A DNA stretch of 57,845 bases, taken from Thozetella sp. PMI_491 (lineage: Eukaryota; Ascomycota; Sordariomycetes; Chaetosphaeriales; Chaetosphaeriaceae). Below are positions 40,921 to 52,201 of this stretch, piece after piece. Position 1 is the stretch's first letter. The number at the start of each line of letters is the position of its first letter. The stretch covers positions 389,905 to 447,749 of the forward strand of contig MU270015.1 in NCBI GenBank assembly GCA_021432635.1, given 5' to 3'. Position numbers and translations under genes: made by a program. Below the pieces are notes generated by a model. It searched no databases and had not been told where the DNA came from. It saw nothing but the letters and a program-made list of their open reading frames with translations.

Positions 40921-42550
40921 TTACAAAAGCGTATATGAGCTCCTCTTCCTCATTGATTCGCCCCATTTGTAAATCACGAACGGGATAGGCATGAAAGTTA
41001 TCGCAATGATGCCCCAGATCCCAAATACCCACTGACTAGGGATATTAAGCACCGCGATTGGCACGTACAACACGAACCATCCGGCACTAACTACGCGGGT
41101 GCATGCCATAATGGTTAGCGCGGAGAGGGTTGCCTGGGGCGGATAAGCGTCGAAGATGTAACTAATGAATCCAAGAAGGGTCATGGCGCTGCCGCAGACA
41201 TATACCCCAACTCCTGCAATGGGCACTGCAGCTGGGAAGTCGCTACCAGCTCGTGTCGTCCAGCCGATCCAGAAGAGAGCCCCAGGCATCAGCACCGCGC
41301 CCAGCATGGGAGGCACCATGCGAAACTCGATGCTCATATTGCGGTGATATTTGGCCCTGGCCTGGCGCGCCGTGATCTGGTCAATCACAAGGACGAAAAA
41401 GCCGGCGAGCGCAGCACCGCCAAAGGGACCGAAGAAAGCCAGGCCGATCTGTCTCGCATCGAAGCCGCCAGCAGAAAGGGTAGAAGGAACGGCGACAAAG
41501 GCGGTAAAGAGGACCCCGAAGTTGAGGGACAGGAACAGAGAGATTATGATGACTAGTGGCTCGCTGAACAACATGATGATTGGATCGGTCACGGTCAATC
41601 GAGCCATGGTCCTAATCTTAGTCCCGGTAGGGGCTTCGGGAAGATGGTCCGGCACATGGGACTTCCTGGCTCTCCGGCGGATGATGGTGCGCGGAAACGT
41701 CTCCGGCATGAATGCCCCGTACACAAGGGCGCCTGCCGCGAGCATCATGTGTATGTATGCAGTCCAGCGCCAGTCTCCTTTTTCTAGGACTATCGCCCCG
41801 CCAACAATAGCGCCAGCTGCAGCTCCGAAGTACTGCGATGCCATGATGAAGATGTAGTAGGTGGACGTGAACAAGGCCGACCAGAGATCCGCAAAAGTGC
41901 CCTCCACCAGCACTGCTATTGGACCCCCGAAGAAGCCGGCAAAGAAACGACACACCGCAATACTGGCGTAGGTCCTTGCTCTTGCCGTGCCCAGGACGAA
42001 TAAAGCATTTAGGATGATGCCAGCGAAGTAGGTTGGTCTTCGTCCGAGGCGTTCTGTCATATGCGGTGTTAAAATTGGGGCAAAGAAGATGCCGAATATG
42101 TATAGGGAGAATGCCACAATGGCCTGGATCGGATTGTTGGCGATCTTAGGGTCTTTGCTTTGTGCTGCTTCGGGGAAGAACTCGGCCTCAAAGATCGGGA
42201 TACCCTGCGAGAAGGCAGTGGCTCCAAACAAGCTACCCTCGCCCCAAATTAGTCGAGTTTTAAAAGTGAAGGAAAAAGGGTGTGGCTACTCACAAAGTGA
42301 ATGTGAACAGGAACGAGACAGACGAGGTGTAAATCTTTTTGTACAGCGGCCATAGCTGAGGATTTTCAGGATCATTGGGAGGAAACAGCCCTGACTCCAT
42401 CATTTCTGTTTTGGGTCCCATGCTTGAGCCGGCATTCAAGTGCCCTGGTTCATGATCGACGTGACCATGGTCCTTATCTTGTCGGTGGTTGTGGTTTGGC
42501 ATATGGGTGCTCTCGCTATTGGGGATGTGTGTGTCCTCGACGCTGCTCAT
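40921..42550 (-). CDS. MFS transporter, drug:H+ antiporter (DHA1-like), 522 aa
   Basis: Exons 42550-42294 and 42232-40921 are joined by a 61-bp intron (GTGAGT, GGTAG end) to give 523 codons including stop. The N-terminal ~65 residues are polar and His/Asp-rich (HNHRQDKDHGHVDHEPGH) and lie in the cytosol. PENPQLWPLYKKIYTSSVSF then leads into the first of about 12 membrane helices. The loop between helices 2 and 3 has MTERLGRRPTYFAG, the MFS signature A region. CRFFAGFFGGPIAVLVEG and a central cytoplasmic loop with RRRARK and DPIIMLFSEP fit fungal polyamine/drug exporters of the FLR1/TPO type. Substrate is unknown. It faces the GH55 fusion gene tail-to-tail and is divergent from the NACHT gene. 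The His-rich N-terminus might bind metal, though I cannot support this beyond composition. Confidence 0.87.
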
Positions 42551-43940
42551 TTTTGATAGAGTAAAACTTATGAATATGCGAAGAAAAAAAAGGTTAGAAT
42601 ACTTAGGAATGCTTGATGGATAGCTGTCTCCAGACGAAAGGGTCCTAGAAGTGTCTTGGAGGAACAAAAGCCGAGAGAAGGCGAATGACACGATAACGTC
42701 CAGTTTATATGTTAATTCTTCACGGCCCCCTTCTTGCAGGGGGATCAAATTCCAAATGTTGTCTTCCGAGGCCTGCAAGGTCAATGCATCCCACTCATAG
42801 CCGTATATATTCCTACGCACAGTTTGGAATCATTGCTAGTCCCTGTTTGGTCACATCTTAGCTGGGCTGACCGTAATGAGGAGCAGTGTGATGAAGTAAT
42901 CAAGTCTTTCAGCCTGTTTGGTGCCACAAGAAATAGGAAGAAGTCCGTGCCGTCCCCGCGAAATGTGACAAGGGCCGAGACCAGAAGGCTGTACTCGTCG
43001 CCCAGTTTAGTCGGATTCCAAACGGACCCGCTTCGGCCTAAAACGGAAATTTTGATGACACGCACAGCCCTTGATGGCTGACCTATATTCGTCTGCCAAC
43101 GGCCATCCAAGCCACTCAACGCTGACTTAATTGATCCACGGGCTAGCCTTGAAACAGCCAGGGGAATTCCTTCACCTAGGTATTCGCTGTGCAGATGACA
43201 GGTTTAATCCGCTTCACTCCGCAGTGATGTGTAGTAGCTTTCTTCCCACCAACAGCAACAGAGGCGCGCTCGAATTTTAGTGGAACTCATTGATTTATCA
43301 CAGGCGCAGGTTGCCCCATTCTTCGTCTCAGTGAAAGACCCCGCAGCACAAAGGCCGTTCCAAATTGTCTATCATCTTTGATGAATAATTCGTATTTCCC
43401 AGTGGTCGTGTCACAGAAAAGAGTCTTCCCGCAAGCAATCCTATCTCCGCATATTCGGCGCTAAAGTGTAATTCCCATGTCGATGTTGGGGGTGCCGATT
43501 TCTGGTTCCTTCATTTTGCACACGTGATCCACAGCCTCCTCCAATCAAAAATCTCACTCAAAGCCTACTTGGTCACTCTTCCAAAAATTTCAGGTACCTT
43601 CAGCTTAGCTTTAACGACCACAAATCCACATTCGCTTGGCGGAACTTTGCCATCTGTGGAAGTCGTCGCTGTCGTGGCGACCGAGATGGCGCCATCCTAT
43701 TGGCTCAAATGGAAGCAAGGGAAGGCTGATTCTGCCTTGGCACCCGGGCTAGGCAGTCACATCAACTCGTGCCCGACGCCGCTGGGGGCCTGATTGAGCG
43801 CCTCGAGACTTTCTCTCCTTTACCAGCATCTTTGTAAATGCTCATGAATATTCCAATACGCTGTGGATCAATCCCTGCGCGAAAGATGCAATGAGCCTGG
43901 GGAGATATAGATCGTTTAGCTGGCACTATCTCTAGCAAAG
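42551..43940. other. Shared 5' region of the MFS and NACHT genes
   Basis: About 1.4 kb between two divergent starts. A plus-strand frame at 43524-43793 (89 codons) has no domain or intron extension and is not called. Nothing repeat-like was found. Confidence 0.4.
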
Positions 43941-46900
43941 ATGGCAATGCCTTCAGGGTAAGTAACCTTGCCGAGGCCGCGGCTAAGCATACTAAGAAAA
44001 ATAACTCACCTTGGGGGGGGAGAATAGGTCCTCTTGCGATCCGGTCGAAATTTTTCGCTCAGCGTGCCAGCATTTTAAGCTCTCCTTGTCCGAGACACAG
44101 CGGCAGGTCTTTAAGGAGTACCCCGATGCATATTCGATGCTAGAGGCCCTCAAGCATCATTTTGCGACCCACCCATTGCAGACCAGTATTATTACGCGAT
44201 GGTGGAAGAAGATCTCGGCACTGTCCGATCGGCTGTCCCCTTTTTTTAGCGTGCTTGATCTACTAGTGTCATCGCATCCTGAGTTTGCTGCGATCGCCTG
44301 GGGTTCGATACGTCTGATATTCGTGGTGTGTTGACCCATCTCCACTTAGCTCGTTGCAGCCATCTGGACTCTTACTCTAGCCCAGCTAGGCACCCGGCAC
44401 ACCCTGTTTCTTGAGCGAATCTGCGAGCTGTTCGAGCTCATGGGGAGCAAGCTAGTCGTCTACGAGAGATTTCTCACCGGCCTGCACACGAGAAGGATTC
44501 GACGAGGCGCACACGGGATAGACAGCCTGGTAACGGCTATGGGATACGTATATGCCGACCTGTTACAGTTCTGCTTCGACGTGTGTCAATTCCTCTCGCG
44601 CAAGCGTTCGAGTGAGTATTTAGTTCTCTTTTAGCTTCAATCCTCCTTACTCTGCTCTTGGTATTCCCCCTAAGCTCATGCTTACTCGGTTAGGCAACCT
44701 ATCACTGAATGGCTCTTTCCTTCGGTCGCTCTCGCTTACGCTCTCAAACCCGTTCACTGTGAAATTTGATACATTGATAAAGAGATGGACGCATCACCAA
44801 AAGCTCCTCGAGCTAGAGCTGAGTGTGGTGTCGAATGCAGAATGTACAGACGCCCTTGCAGATATCAGGGAGATGCTGGGCAAGTTTGCTGTTCGGGGCA
44901 TCTTTGAGGAGAAGGGTGAACACCCAGTGAGGAACGCAGGTGAGCTTTCGCACTCTTGTTCACGAGGCGATCGCAGGTTCTGACAGATTTTGTGGCAGAG
45001 GATATAGCGGCTCGACTCCAAGGTTGGATCAATGCACTGACATGGGTTGACTTGTTTGAACACGCGCAGGATCGCCGGTCAAGCGACAGCACCGAGTGGT
45101 TCGTCCGCCACGACAAGATCAGCCGATGGATCTGTCAGGACAGAGACCGCGCAGTTCTTTCCGTACAAGGTAGCCGAGCTCCTTCTGTGAATAAGTTATA
45201 GCCCCACGCTCTAACACCCCCGCAGGGAAACCAGGCTATGGCAAGACCACCCTATGCACAACGTTGATTGAGCACCTGCAGAAATTCATAGACAGCTCAA
45301 ATTTCAATCGTCCTGGAAACTCCAAAGTTGCAGTCGCTTTCTTTTATTTCGACAAGCAGTCTCCAGAGAAGACGTCCAGCTCGGCAGCCTGGCGGGCTAT
45401 TCTTACGCAACTCCTAGACACCCTGGCGGATTTTGACTCAGATATACTCGACATCTTTCTCCTGCTTCGCGAAGATAGACAGTCAAGTAAGTATCTGCGG
45501 TCCGGACAGAGAACGGCGTCCGATAACGAAGTCTTTGCTGCATTGGCATTACTTGCGCAACGGCTGGATCGGCTATTTCTTGTCATTGACGGCCTTGACG
45601 AGTGTCGTGATCAGCCACTCTTTTTGGACCGACTGATGAATATCTACAATGGGCCGACCATTGTCTCAGTTGTCATCTTCAGCCGGCCGACGGTGACCCT
45701 TCCATCTCATTTGGAAAACACGACCGTCTTGGCACTGGATACCGGATTCAACTTAGAGGACATCAAATCCTTTCTTCAGCCGAAGCTTTCGGGTTTAGTC
45801 TCCAGAGATCTCTTACCAAAGTCCTACCACTTAGAAGAGATTTTGAACTCGGTAGCAGTCCGTGCGAGTGGAATGTTTCTCTGGGCTGTACTGTTCATCG
45901 AGTATCTGCAATCGCCACACCTATCCGTCCGAGAACGACGCAACGCCATTGAGAATCAGAACCGGCTTTCAGGTCTGGATTCACTTTATCAGGCCATCTT
46001 GACGTCCCTAGTGAACAGCCACCAAGGCGCCTGGGGAACTGCAAAGCGCACTTTCGAGTTTGTGGTGTGTGCAGCCAGGCCGCTACACAACAGGGAGCTT
46101 CAGTACGCCACGGCAACGCCGCTAGACCGAAAGCTTGACCCGGAAGACATAATTGAGGATTTCCCCCAGAAACTAGGAGTACTAACTGAGGCATTAATGG
46201 AACTGGATCGAGATGGATTCGTTCGGTTTGTTCATTTATCCGTCATCGAGTACTTAACAGACCTACGGATACCGCCAAACGATAATGTCTTACGCCACAC
46301 TAAGGTCGACAGGTATCACGGCCGTCAGGCACTTGCCTGCGCCTGCCTCTCCTATATATATCACAGTGTAGACGCTGGACCACTAGCCGGGGGAAAAGGC
46401 GTCATTCCGGAGTGGAGCATTGTGGATAGACAATATCCACTCTTGAACTATGCTACGGAGTTCTGGAGCACGCACTTGCTCGAGTGCCTGGAAGCCGGCG
46501 GCACATCTTGCGGGAACTCCGATAGCGACATATTGATAAAGCTAGCGACGGCATTTCTATCGAAAATTCCTTCAGTTACAGTCTGGATCGAGGCTTCGTG
46601 GGTGTTCAAACGCCCACCACAGGTGCGAAACGGGCCACATGATGTCTTCTTCAAGCGTGGAGTTTCTGCGGCGCCTCAGCTGAATGGTCAGCCGAACTCA
46701 ACATGGGTAATCGCTAGGGTTGCCCTCCATCGTCTTGCCCGAGATTTATCTGCGATGAACAATTCCTGGGCTCACGTACTACTTAATGAACCGAACGAGA
46801 TCTGGGAACCCAGCATATCGGCTTTTAACAGCTCGCCATTCTGGCAGCGCACGTGTGGGGCCGACATCGCGGCAACATTTGAGGCCCACAGTGACGAGAA

Positions 46901-48448
46901 CTGGCAACCAGTCTACGTAAAGAGCAAAATCTCATCAGACAGGCATCGAATAGGGATCATCCGCCTCTACATACCGCGGCTAGGCAACGAAAAGCCGGCA
47001 GTCTTCTTCGAACTCTGGTCGGTTAGGCTGAATGAGAAAATGTGTGAAGTGGCAATAGATGTTCCGAGAAGCTGTCTAAAGCCCTTCATCTCTAGTCGTG
47101 GTGTCGAGCGACGTTTTCAGTTCCCATCAGCTATCGATGCAGATCTGACACGAATTGCAGTTCCAGGCTGCGTTGTTCATATTGAGGGATGCAACATAGC
47201 CGAGGACTCGGCCACGCTGGAAGCGACTCAATTCCTCGACTTCACTGGTAATTCACGACGTTGTAGTTGGTTCAAGTTCGGAATCGAGGATTTCCAGCTC
47301 GCCTACGATCTTCAGATGTCAGACACAAGGGAGTTCCTCATTACCGTACATAAATCCAACGGCCTAGTTGAGGTGCGGAGCAATCTTCATGTTGCTCTAA
47401 GGCTTATCACTGTCTACCAAGACACTAGTTTTCAATCCTCCACGACGCCTCGCTATCGTTGCGTCGCATCACTGGCGATAAAGCCAGCGTACAACTATAA
47501 GGAGGACTCAGATGGCGAGTATGGGGTTCTACTTCACCCTCGCTCTGCTGTGTTGGCTATTAAACACGGCGGGATAGTCGTTTGCGGGAGTTCCAATCGG
47601 TTGGAGATCCTAGAATACGAACGAGAAGCTGATGCAGCGCTATGGAATTTTTTACAAAAAGGTATGAAGCGTTGCTTTCTTTCTCTCAGGTTTTGACATA
47701 CTCATTAGACCTCTGACATGTGGTGGACACCTATATAGGATCAGCCGGACTTCGACGCTGTCATACAGATCCTGGACCTCTTCGATTTGACCACGACGGG
47801 CAATTCTTCTGTGGTATGCCAATCGATAAAATGAAATCAAAGTTAAAAGATTGCTCTCACGCCATTAGCGAGGATTTATCTGTAGCGCACCCCGGCCAGG
47901 AAGATCAGTGTCAACATGTCGAGGTATCACTGCCCGTCAGAGGCACCCAGCCCAACTTGCAGAATTTGGGAGAAGTAAGCAGCTTCGTGGATGGCTCTGG
48001 ATTTCGTGCAGTGTCGCAGCTTCAGGATTCAGGTAATGGAGGCATCGTGCTGGCAACACTGCGGGAAGACGGCATAATTAAGGCGGAAATGGTCACACGG
48101 CTGCCGGAACAAATTTCGAACGACTATGACGCATCGCTCCTTAGCACAAGCGAGCAGCATGACGAAAACATTCACAGAATATATCTAACGCCACCAGATC
48201 GACCATTTATGAGATTTCAAGTGCCATCTCGCAAGAATCGGGATGACAGCAGCCTAACTTTTGACAGTCCCATGGTTATTCACCGCGCACGCAACACCGT
48301 ACCGACGATAATAGGGCATGGCCAATACATGCTTGGAGAAGACATCTGTTTTGCAGAGCCTCCCCGGAAGAGACTGCCGTATTTCGAGGAAGATCGGAAT
48401 CCAAAGAGACAGATGCTTCACTCCAAGGAAGATAGCAATTTAAAGTAA
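43941..48448 (+). CDS. NACHT/STAND-type NTPase (1,371 aa), NLR-like
   Basis: Seven exons: 43941-43957, 44028-44325, 44386-44611, 44694-44939, 44987-45169, 45226-47661, 47739-48448. They give 4,116 nt, exactly 1,372 codons. The N-terminal ~200 residues resemble the DUF7708-like domain found at the start of many fungal STAND proteins (LLVSSHPEFAAIAWGSIRLI). The NTPase core has a P-loop GKPGYGKTTLC (324-334), Walker B LFLVIDGLDEC (440-450), the sensor-like VVIFSRPT, then ASGMFLWAVLFIEYL and FVHLSVIEYL typical of NACHT winged-helix regions. The C-terminal ~650 residues show no ankyrin, WD40 or TPR repeats. They look beta-rich with a low-complexity charged tail (KRLPYFEEDRNPKRQM). Family members act in heterokaryon incompatibility or antagonist sensing. 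That role is inferred. The 17-nt first exon is the least certain part. Confidence 0.82.
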
Positions 48449-49215
48449 GGATATATTAAGTTAGCAAAGAGCTGTTTATATTAAGCGCTAGGATGTATAA
48501 TAAAATAAAATAAAATAATATGCCCTAATAGTAATTTCCCAACGAGCTATAGTAGAGCTTGTAGAAAATTAGCCTATACAACGCTAAAATCTATAAAAAC
48601 AAGGGGTAGAGCTTATAGACTTCTTATTTAAAAAACACCCTATCAGTAATTTCCCAATGAGCTGTAGTAGAGCTCGTAGAAAATTAGCCCGTGCGACGGT
48701 AAAATCTATAAAAATAAGAGGTAGAGCTTGTAGAAAAATAGAGGGTAGAGCTTATAGACTTCTCATTTAAAAAACACCCTTAAAATATAGGAGATAAAAA
48801 GGATAGAAATAAGCTTAAATATTTAACTTTAAGCTTATAGGGATTTTTTAGATTTAAATCTATATAAGAGAAATCTTAGAGTTACTTTACCTTATTAAGG
48901 CTTATATCTATATAGGTAGGGCTTATTTATTAATTAATTATACTAGAGTTAATTCTCTATAGTTAATAACTAGGGTTTATACAATTATTAGGCTAGGAGA
49001 ATTATTATAAATAAGACAAGAAAAGTAAAAATTAAGATTGTTTTTTACTTAGTAATCTAGTATAGTTATATTATATTAAAATTAAGAGTATATTATAAAG
49101 TAGGAAGAGAGGCTATATTTAAATTTATATTATATTAGCGAAGTGTAAAAGGCTTTTATAACTACTTATATTAGTTATATATATTTTACCTATAAAAATA
49201 AGTCTAGATAATATA
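48449..49215. other. AT-rich tract
   Basis: Includes AATAA/ATAAA microsatellite-like sequence at 48499-48520 and the tandem duplication listed separately. The remainder is stop-dense and RIP-like. Confidence 0.45.
48523..48776. repeat. Imperfect tandem duplication (about 115 and 139 bp)
   Basis: Unit 1 (48523-48637) and unit 2 (48638-48776) both run from CCCTAATAG/CCCTATCAG and GTAATTTCCCAA through GTAGAGCTTATAGACTTCT to AAAAAACA. They differ mainly by G/A and C/T changes. Unit 2 has an extra internal copy of GTAGAGCTTGTAGAAAAATA. It lies just past the stop of the NACHT gene, so it may fall in its 3' untranslated region. Confidence 0.8.
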
Positions 49216-50030
49216 TTAAAATTCTAGCTGTATTATTAAGAACGGGGAGCAGGAAGCAGAGCACGTGCGGAACAACCCACACACAACACCACTGCCATAC
49301 ACTCCGTAGCCTAGTAGCCACAGCGCGGAACTAATACCACGACCTTGCGATCCAGTTCGTAGGTAGGGCCGTTGAAGCAGCGTAAGTCTAGTGGTACGTG
49401 GAAGAGAGCATACTAATGCGAGATCCAACGAGTGCTGGGCTCTGACCAGGGCAGGATGAACACGTAGGAATGGGGCGAAGCCCTGTAATGGTCGTACAGA
49501 GTGGTCTTGTGGTTGGTCTTGTCTAGGGAAACGAATGTATGAAGTTGATTGCTAGAATAATAGACTGATGGATCTTGACGGTTGATTACGCGTGAATGAG
49601 GTGCTGTTGGTGGGCTGGTAGCAGGCCTCCGGCAGCTGCGTGGCCTATCAAGTATGCCGGTGGGAGACGACGCGCCTCGCGTATCTACATCCTGATGCGA
49701 AACGCTTTTCCGGCTGGATGGTTCATCGTCATCTTGATGGACGAGGACGTCCTTGAAATATTCGCCGGGTAAGAGAGTTTGAGCTGCGCCTCGAGATTGT
49801 CGCTTAGAGAAGCAACCCAATTTCGAGTCAAGTAGGTCGTAGCCGCAAAAGCTCTGAAGGTAACACTCATCACAATCACGAAGTTCGGTCCCGCGCCTTT
49901 CAATGCCCATAACAGATCCATTTTCATTTTCTGGTCGCATGGCACCGGTCGGCCGATACTGGCTTGGCACATGGCCGATGCAGAGGATACGGCTGGACTC
50001 AACACTGACGATCATGGCACCAGCTCTCTA
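49216..50030 (-). repeat. LTR-like remnant of a retroelement
   Basis: The reverse strand of 49320-49410 aligns with the remnant at 21185-21290, including GGTATTAGTTCC, a likely RIP-changed primer-binding site. The sequence 5' of it (minus strand, up to about 50010, which starts TGTTGAGTCC) would then be the LTR. The open frame at 49413-50015 has no domain and is probably fortuitous within the repeat. The borders are uncertain. Confidence 0.4.
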
Positions 50031-50069
50031 TATTAATATACCACTCCATTTTCGAGCATTGTGGTCTCA

Positions 50070-51260
50070 AGATCGGCATATGATACATCTAGGAGGTGCT
50101 CTATTTCGATTTTGACCAGTCTGGCTGGCAGGAACGCCTGGGCAGTCGCATTACCCTGTGCTGGCTGGGCGCCTACCCCACCACTTACAACTGGCCCACG
50201 AGGGCCATCTGGCCCTCCATCTGGCTCCGTATGGCTCCCTGGTCCTAGCTGGCTGGCTCGAGCTGGCGCTGAGCCACCCGTATAGTAAGCCCAAGTATAA
50301 CGCGTTGAGGATCCAGGGGCCACAAGCCAGCCCCAGCAAAGCCACCCGTTCTATTTGAGGGCGTAAGAGCTCGTGGCCGAGCCTAGATATATAAGGTGAT
50401 AAAATCGATCTTATCGATAGTCTAAGCCCCAGCGATAGCCCGCTCCTGAACGAGCCCCCCATATGCCTTTTTAAGGGGAGCAAAACAGCCTACGTCAAGC
50501 GGCTGGAGGTGTGAGGAATGGGTGGCATAGGGAGAGCCACGATCTTATGGTCGCAGCAGTTCTGGTCAAACGCTGGGGTATGATGGCTGCCGTGGCCATC
50601 TAGGATCAAAAGCCGATACTGACCAACCGTACGGCGCTTTGTATAAGGGTTAAAGATATTGCCTAGCCAGTGGAAAGTATGGTCGTCTGTGGTCCGGCCC
50701 TTCTTACTAACCCCAACGGCCCAATCCTCTGATGATCTCAGGGGGTATAGCCCAGCCAGCGCAGCTTATACACTCAACAACCGTAGCCCATTCTTGATTG
50801 CCAGGCTGGGCTACTATTGGCTTTCCTTTACGGCCAGAGTGTATGAGGACCCCCGCTGTACGAGCCACGCCGAGAAGGAAGCCAGTCTCGTCAAAGTTAT
50901 AGATATCCTTATACGCAATACCGCAAGTAAGGATAGCCTTCTTTGCACGCTGAAACCACTCACGATCAGTAAGGGGTCTTCACATAGAGCTCACTAGTAA
51001 TCGTAAGCCGTAAGTAACAAGCCTGGAGGGTAGGCTGGCGAGCCACAAAACGCCTAACCCAACACTCCCCACTGGCACTCCGAATAGCGCGAAAATTTGC
51101 ACTTCCGATATTCCCTCTGATAGTGGCGAATATTAATACGTAATAAGATCGAAGGTGAGTAGGGTGTTATCTAGGGCTAGACACTCCTCGAGCCTAATGC
51201 CATATCTAGCAAGTATAGCGTGTATCGTCGCCTTTACGCCGCTCACTGGCTGACTAAGAC
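50070..51260 (-). mobile_element. Decayed Fot1/pogo-type DDE transposase
   Basis: The minus strand, read over at least two frame changes, shows the order of a Fot1 transposase. An HTH_Tnp part reads WVRRFVARQPTLQ. The first catalytic block is DIYNFDETGFLLG. Then follow KGRTTDDHTFHWL and YRLLILDGHGSHHTPAFDQ (second Asp). IVALPMPP, then the KRHM stretch and IDKIDF...ALTPSNRTGGFAGAG complete it, ending in PLDPQRV. It is less AT-shifted than other relics here but cannot encode an active enzyme. The terminal repeats of this copy were not found. Confidence 0.8.
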
Positions 51261-51282
51261 TATTGCGCGCGACCAGTTCTAA

Positions 51283-51946
51283 ATGCCTATTAATAGGCTC
51301 GACCGGCACTTACTTAATAGTGGAGATTATAAGAATAATGCCCTGTGGGTGGCCCGTCAGAGTAATCGGGCGGCGGCGTTCGGGCTCTCGGTGGGCATGC
51401 GGATTGTGCCTCCGCCTGGTATTGTGGAGGAACTAGAGTTTGCGCTGTCCAAGGGCCCGAGCTATACTTGCCTTGTAGAATTCGGTCACATCAGAGGCGT
51501 AAGTTCACTATTGAAGCATGTATTGGAGCTGGAAATGAAAGGAATGCATTTATTAAAGCCCTCGGTTACTGTCTCGATTTAACGCTTCTGAAAACGGCAG
51601 TCTCTTTCAGCCTAAGCTACAGGATCGAGGCAAGGGAAAGAGATCTCGGCGGCGTAAGCTCGTCCACATGTGAGAGGCCGTCAGAACCTCACATATGGGC
51701 GTACCAGCCTCCATCTCCCTTATGTATAAGTTTCCCCTCTAGCTGTCTACGGGTTAATAAGAGCCTTGAACTTTAAATCTAGATTATATAGCTTCCTTAG
51801 CTCTATAAGCTTTCCCTAGTAAGAATTCAATATTTATAAAGATAGTGATTAGTGTTTAGGCGTGAGTAGTATACTTAGGATAAAGCTATCTTCTTACTTT
51901 TTTTAGATTATCTTATTCTTTTAGTCTAGCTAGTAATATCTTAAAG
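51283..51946. other. Unassigned sequence between two transposons
   Basis: A plus-strand frame (51283-51582, 99 codons) with ELEFALSKGPSYTCLVEFG has no recognised domain. The rest is AT-rich up to the LTR. Possibly part of an older nested repeat. Confidence 0.3.
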
Positions 51947-52201
51947 TGTTGGATCGTGGGTTCGTAGCGTTGCTCGATCTAGTATGGAGGATCCAGAGCT
52001 CTGACGAGCTCTGATTGGACCACAGCCGATCTAGTGCGGAGAGTCACATGATCGGCTGAGGGCCATTTAGGGGCTCGTTCGAGCAGTCAACTTAGCTTAC
52101 AGAGAACACATCTAGACATATACCAATACAGAGGATCTTTTACCCAGTTGTTTTACGTTTGTTTGTTTTACAGTACTGAGATCTTGTAATACTAACCAAC
52201 A
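51947..52201 (+). repeat. 5' LTR of a Ty1/copia element
   Basis: 255 bp with inverted tips TGTTGG...CCAACA, the usual form for LTRs. It matches the solo LTR at 20548-20802 throughout. It directly precedes the retroelement body, so it is taken as that element's 5' LTR. Confidence 0.85.

Noticed and set aside
47662..47738. Alternative acceptor at about 47689 for the last intron of the NACHT gene
   Set aside because: It leads to an early stop about 40 codons later and loses a long, protein-like C-terminal exon. The acceptor at 47738 keeps the frame open to 48448.
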